From Candidatus Sabulitectum sp. (GTDB lineage Bacteria; Fermentibacterota; Fermentibacteria; Fermentibacterales; Fermentibacteraceae), in contig JAGLDB010000097.1 in NCBI GenBank assembly GCA_023145935.1, forward strand, positions 1 through 7,079: a stretch of 7,079 bases of DNA, in the 5' to 3' direction. Below are positions 5,379 to 7,079 of the stretch, one piece after another. The notes below the pieces were generated by a model. It saw nothing but the letters and a program-made list of their open reading frames with translations, was not told where the DNA came from and did no database searches. Positions within the stretch are counted from its first letter, which is position 1, and every line of letters begins with the position of its first letter. The position numbers and the translations under genes were made by a program.

Positions 5379-7079
5379 TCAGTGTTTCTCTTTCAGGTTC
5401 ATTTTCCTGGCAATTCTTTTGCCCATGACAACATAGATACACGGCTCAACAATAAGGGTTAGAACTGTGGCAGCTGCCAGGCCGAATATTACCGTGACCG
5501 CCATTGGAGCCCATGTTTCTGCTCCCTCACCGATTCCAAGAGCAAGAGGGGTCATGGCCAACATTGTTGTAAGTGCTGTCATCAGGATCGGCCGGAGTCT
5601 GGTGGTGGCAGCTTCTACCATTGCCCCCTCCAGTGTGGTTCTTTTTCGGCGTAGAACCTGATTTGCGTAGTCAACCATTACAATTCCGTTGTTAACCACT
5701 ATTCCCGCCAGCATTAGAACACCGATGAGAGACATAACAGAAAGGGGAGTACCTGTTATGAACAGCCCAACAAGAACACCTATGATAGCCATTGGAACTG
5801 TGAAAATGATAATGAAGGGTTCAAGAAGAGATTCAAACTGGCTTGCCATTACCATGTATACCAGTAGAGCTGCAACAATGATTGCAATGCCCAGGTAAAG
5901 GAAGGTTTCCTTCTGGTCCTTCATCTCTCCCCCGAATTCAATCCTGAGATTGTAGTCGTTGTTTTCCTCTATAACTCTTTGTACATCTGCAGCCACATCA
6001 TCAAGGCTTCTGCCTGCGATGTCGCAGGTAATGGTAACACATCTCTGCTGGTTAGTTCGGCGAATGCTTGTTGATATGAGTCTTTCTTCAAAGTATCCGA
6101 AGTTCGCAGCCGGGCTGCCGAAGATGGATATGTAATCCAGTTCCTCTCTTGAGTCCCTTAAGAATTCCGGGTATTGAACAACAACATTGAATTCGTCACC
6201 ATCTTCCCGAAAAATAGTTGCAGGAGAATTTCCAAAAGCATTACTGATCTCTCCGGCAACATTCGCCGGGTGCAGTCCATGCAGGGCAAGCAATGTGTAA
6301 TTCTGTCTGAAAGTCAGCTCCGGGATCATGTTCTCCATGGTTGTTTTGGGTTCCCGGACCCCTTCAATCATTGAGATGGCTTTTCTCATCGTTTCACTTT
6401 CCGAGGAAAGGATATCCAGGTCGTCGCCAAATATTTTTACTTCAATTTTGCTTCCACCCATGAAATTGCCACCGGAGATGTCGTACTCAAATCCTGGAAC
6501 ATTGTCCAGAAGATCTCTGATACTTTCTTCATATTCGTCCTGTCCAGTGCTTCTTTCGGTAACAGGAACCAGCCTGAGAATCATCTCCACAGAATAACTT
6601 CCCTTGTCTCCTCCAAAGATGGCATCCATACCGCCTGAAGTACCCACCTGCGAGTAAAGAGTGATCAGATCCCCTGGGTCAAAAAGAGCAGCTATACTGT
6701 CTTCAAGAGCGTTTGCCATTGCGCTTGTTGTTTCAAGATCTGTTCCTATAGCTGCCTCAAGGTCAAGCTTGATCATTCCGTCATCATTTGAAGGAAGGAA
6801 CTCGGTCTTTATAACGGTAACAAGAGCAAGACTGGCAAAAAACAGAACCGCTGTTACTATAATGGTGGCTTTCTTGTGTTTGATCATTCGGGTTACAAGT
6901 TTTTTGTATTTCCCTTCGACATTTTCAAACCAGCTTTTAACTCGATCTCCCAGCGAGTGCTTTTTGTGTTGCGGAAGAAGCTTTTCGGCAAAGGAGCTCA
7001 GAAGAGGTACAAGGCTCAGTGCCACAAAAAGAGATACCACTAGACTGAAAACAATGGTGAGCACCATCTCTCTGAACAT
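5379..7079 (-). CDS. RND-family efflux permease (AcrB/SwrC-like), C-terminal half, 5' end outside window
   Basis: The 566 residues seen match the C-terminal half of an RND proton-driven inner-membrane exporter of the hydrophobe/amphiphile type. The frame runs open to the edge. The Met at the edge (7079) is internal, corresponding roughly to AcrB residue 470, so about 470 residues including the TM4 proton-relay aspartates are missing. Visible parts: TM6 (4-25), TM7 (70-90), the conserved KTEFLPSNDDG (91-101) that opens the second periplasmic loop, porter/docking domains (about 100-390), then TM8-TM12 (393-412, 420-441, 446-470, 498-515, 525-552). The TM11 signature RLRPILMT (494-501) is intact. 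In TM10 the AcrB lysine position is Asn463 (GIVVNNGIVMVDY), a form common in other RND branches. Adaptor (MFP) and TolC-like partners are not in the window and would be expected upstream, beyond 7079. The substrate cannot be told. Confidence 0.93.
   Translation of the reverse strand: MFREMVLTIVFSLVVSLFVALSLVPLLSSFAEKLLPQHKKHSLGDRVKSWFENVEGKYKKLVTRMIKHKKATIIVTAVLFFASLALVTVIKTEFLPSNDDGMIKLDLEAAIGTDLETTSAMANALEDSIAALFDPGDLITLYSQVGTSGGMDAIFGGDKGSYSVEMILRLVPVTERSTGQDEYEESIRDLLDNVPGFEYDISGGNFMGGSKIEVKIFGDDLDILSSESETMRKAISMIEGVREPKTTMENMIPELTFRQNYTLLALHGLHPANVAGEISNAFGNSPATIFREDGDEFNVVVQYPEFLRDSREELDYISIFGSPAANFGYFEERLISTSIRRTNQQRCVTITCDIAGRSLDDVAADVQRVIEENNDYNLRIEFGGEMKDQKETFLYLGIAIIVAALLVYMVMASQFESLLEPFIIIFTVPMAIIGVLVGLFITGTPLSVMSLIGVLMLAGIVVNNGIVMVDYANQVLRRKRTTLEGAMVEAATTRLRPILMTALTTMLAMTPLALGIGEGAETWAPMAVTVIFGLAAATVLTLIVEPCIYVVMGKRIARKMNLKEKH

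Noticed and set aside
5242..5436. Plus-strand open frame across the gap between the sensor and RND genes
   Set aside because: It overlaps the ends of both real genes, has low-complexity composition and no good Shine-Dalgarno. The gap is better explained by the hairpins and the sensor's ribosome site.
5467..6597. Plus-strand open frames opposite the RND gene (rich in Ala/Thr/Arg/Ile/Met)
   Set aside because: Their composition is what the reverse complement of hydrophobic transmembrane codons gives; no recognisable domain.

Overview
The window (about 7.1 kb, moderate to low GC, not identifiable to species by eye) looks like chromosomal DNA from a Gram-negative-type, probably environmental, bacterium. 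Three things point that way: an RND-type inner-membrane efflux pump, a hybrid histidine kinase with an exported solute-binding sensor domain, and strong GGAGG Shine-Dalgarno sites in front of the genes. I see no mobile element, tRNA, rRNA or CRISPR array. The phylum cannot be fixed from the sequence alone; the style of the multi-PAS signalling proteins would fit delta-proteobacterial, spirochaete or candidate-phylum genomes.

Layout. (1) Positions 1-102 hold no certain gene; a short minus-strand frame with a possible start at 87 stays open to the left edge. (2) Positions 103-579, minus strand: a small two-helix membrane protein with a DUF3592-like C-terminal domain. (3) Positions 580-693: a divergent promoter region with a small palindrome and an 11-bp-spaced direct repeat. 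(4) Positions 694-3516, plus strand: a 940-residue hybrid sensor histidine kinase (signal peptide, periplasmic SBP_bac_3 domain, one membrane helix, two PAS domains, HisKA, HATPase, receiver). Its start is most likely the TTG at 694. (5) Positions 3570-5285, minus strand: a soluble PAS-PAS-coiled coil-GAF-PAS protein with no output domain, convergent with the kinase. (6) Positions 5286-5378: a gap with two mutually exclusive hairpins. (7) Positions 5379-7079, minus strand: the C-terminal half of an RND efflux permease, whose N-terminal half lies beyond the right edge.

Function. The kinase should sense a small molecule, probably amino-acid-like, in the periplasm and phosphorylate its own receiver domain. 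No HPt protein or DNA-binding regulator is present to take the signal further. The PAS-GAF protein lies downstream of the efflux pump on the same strand and may be co-transcribed with it. It could be a sensory adaptor for a kinase encoded elsewhere, or conceivably for the convergent kinase, but the sequence does not show a partnership. I see no clearly new system. The most unusual items are the output-less sensor next to the pump, the attenuator-like competing hairpins between them, and the non-AUG start of the kinase.
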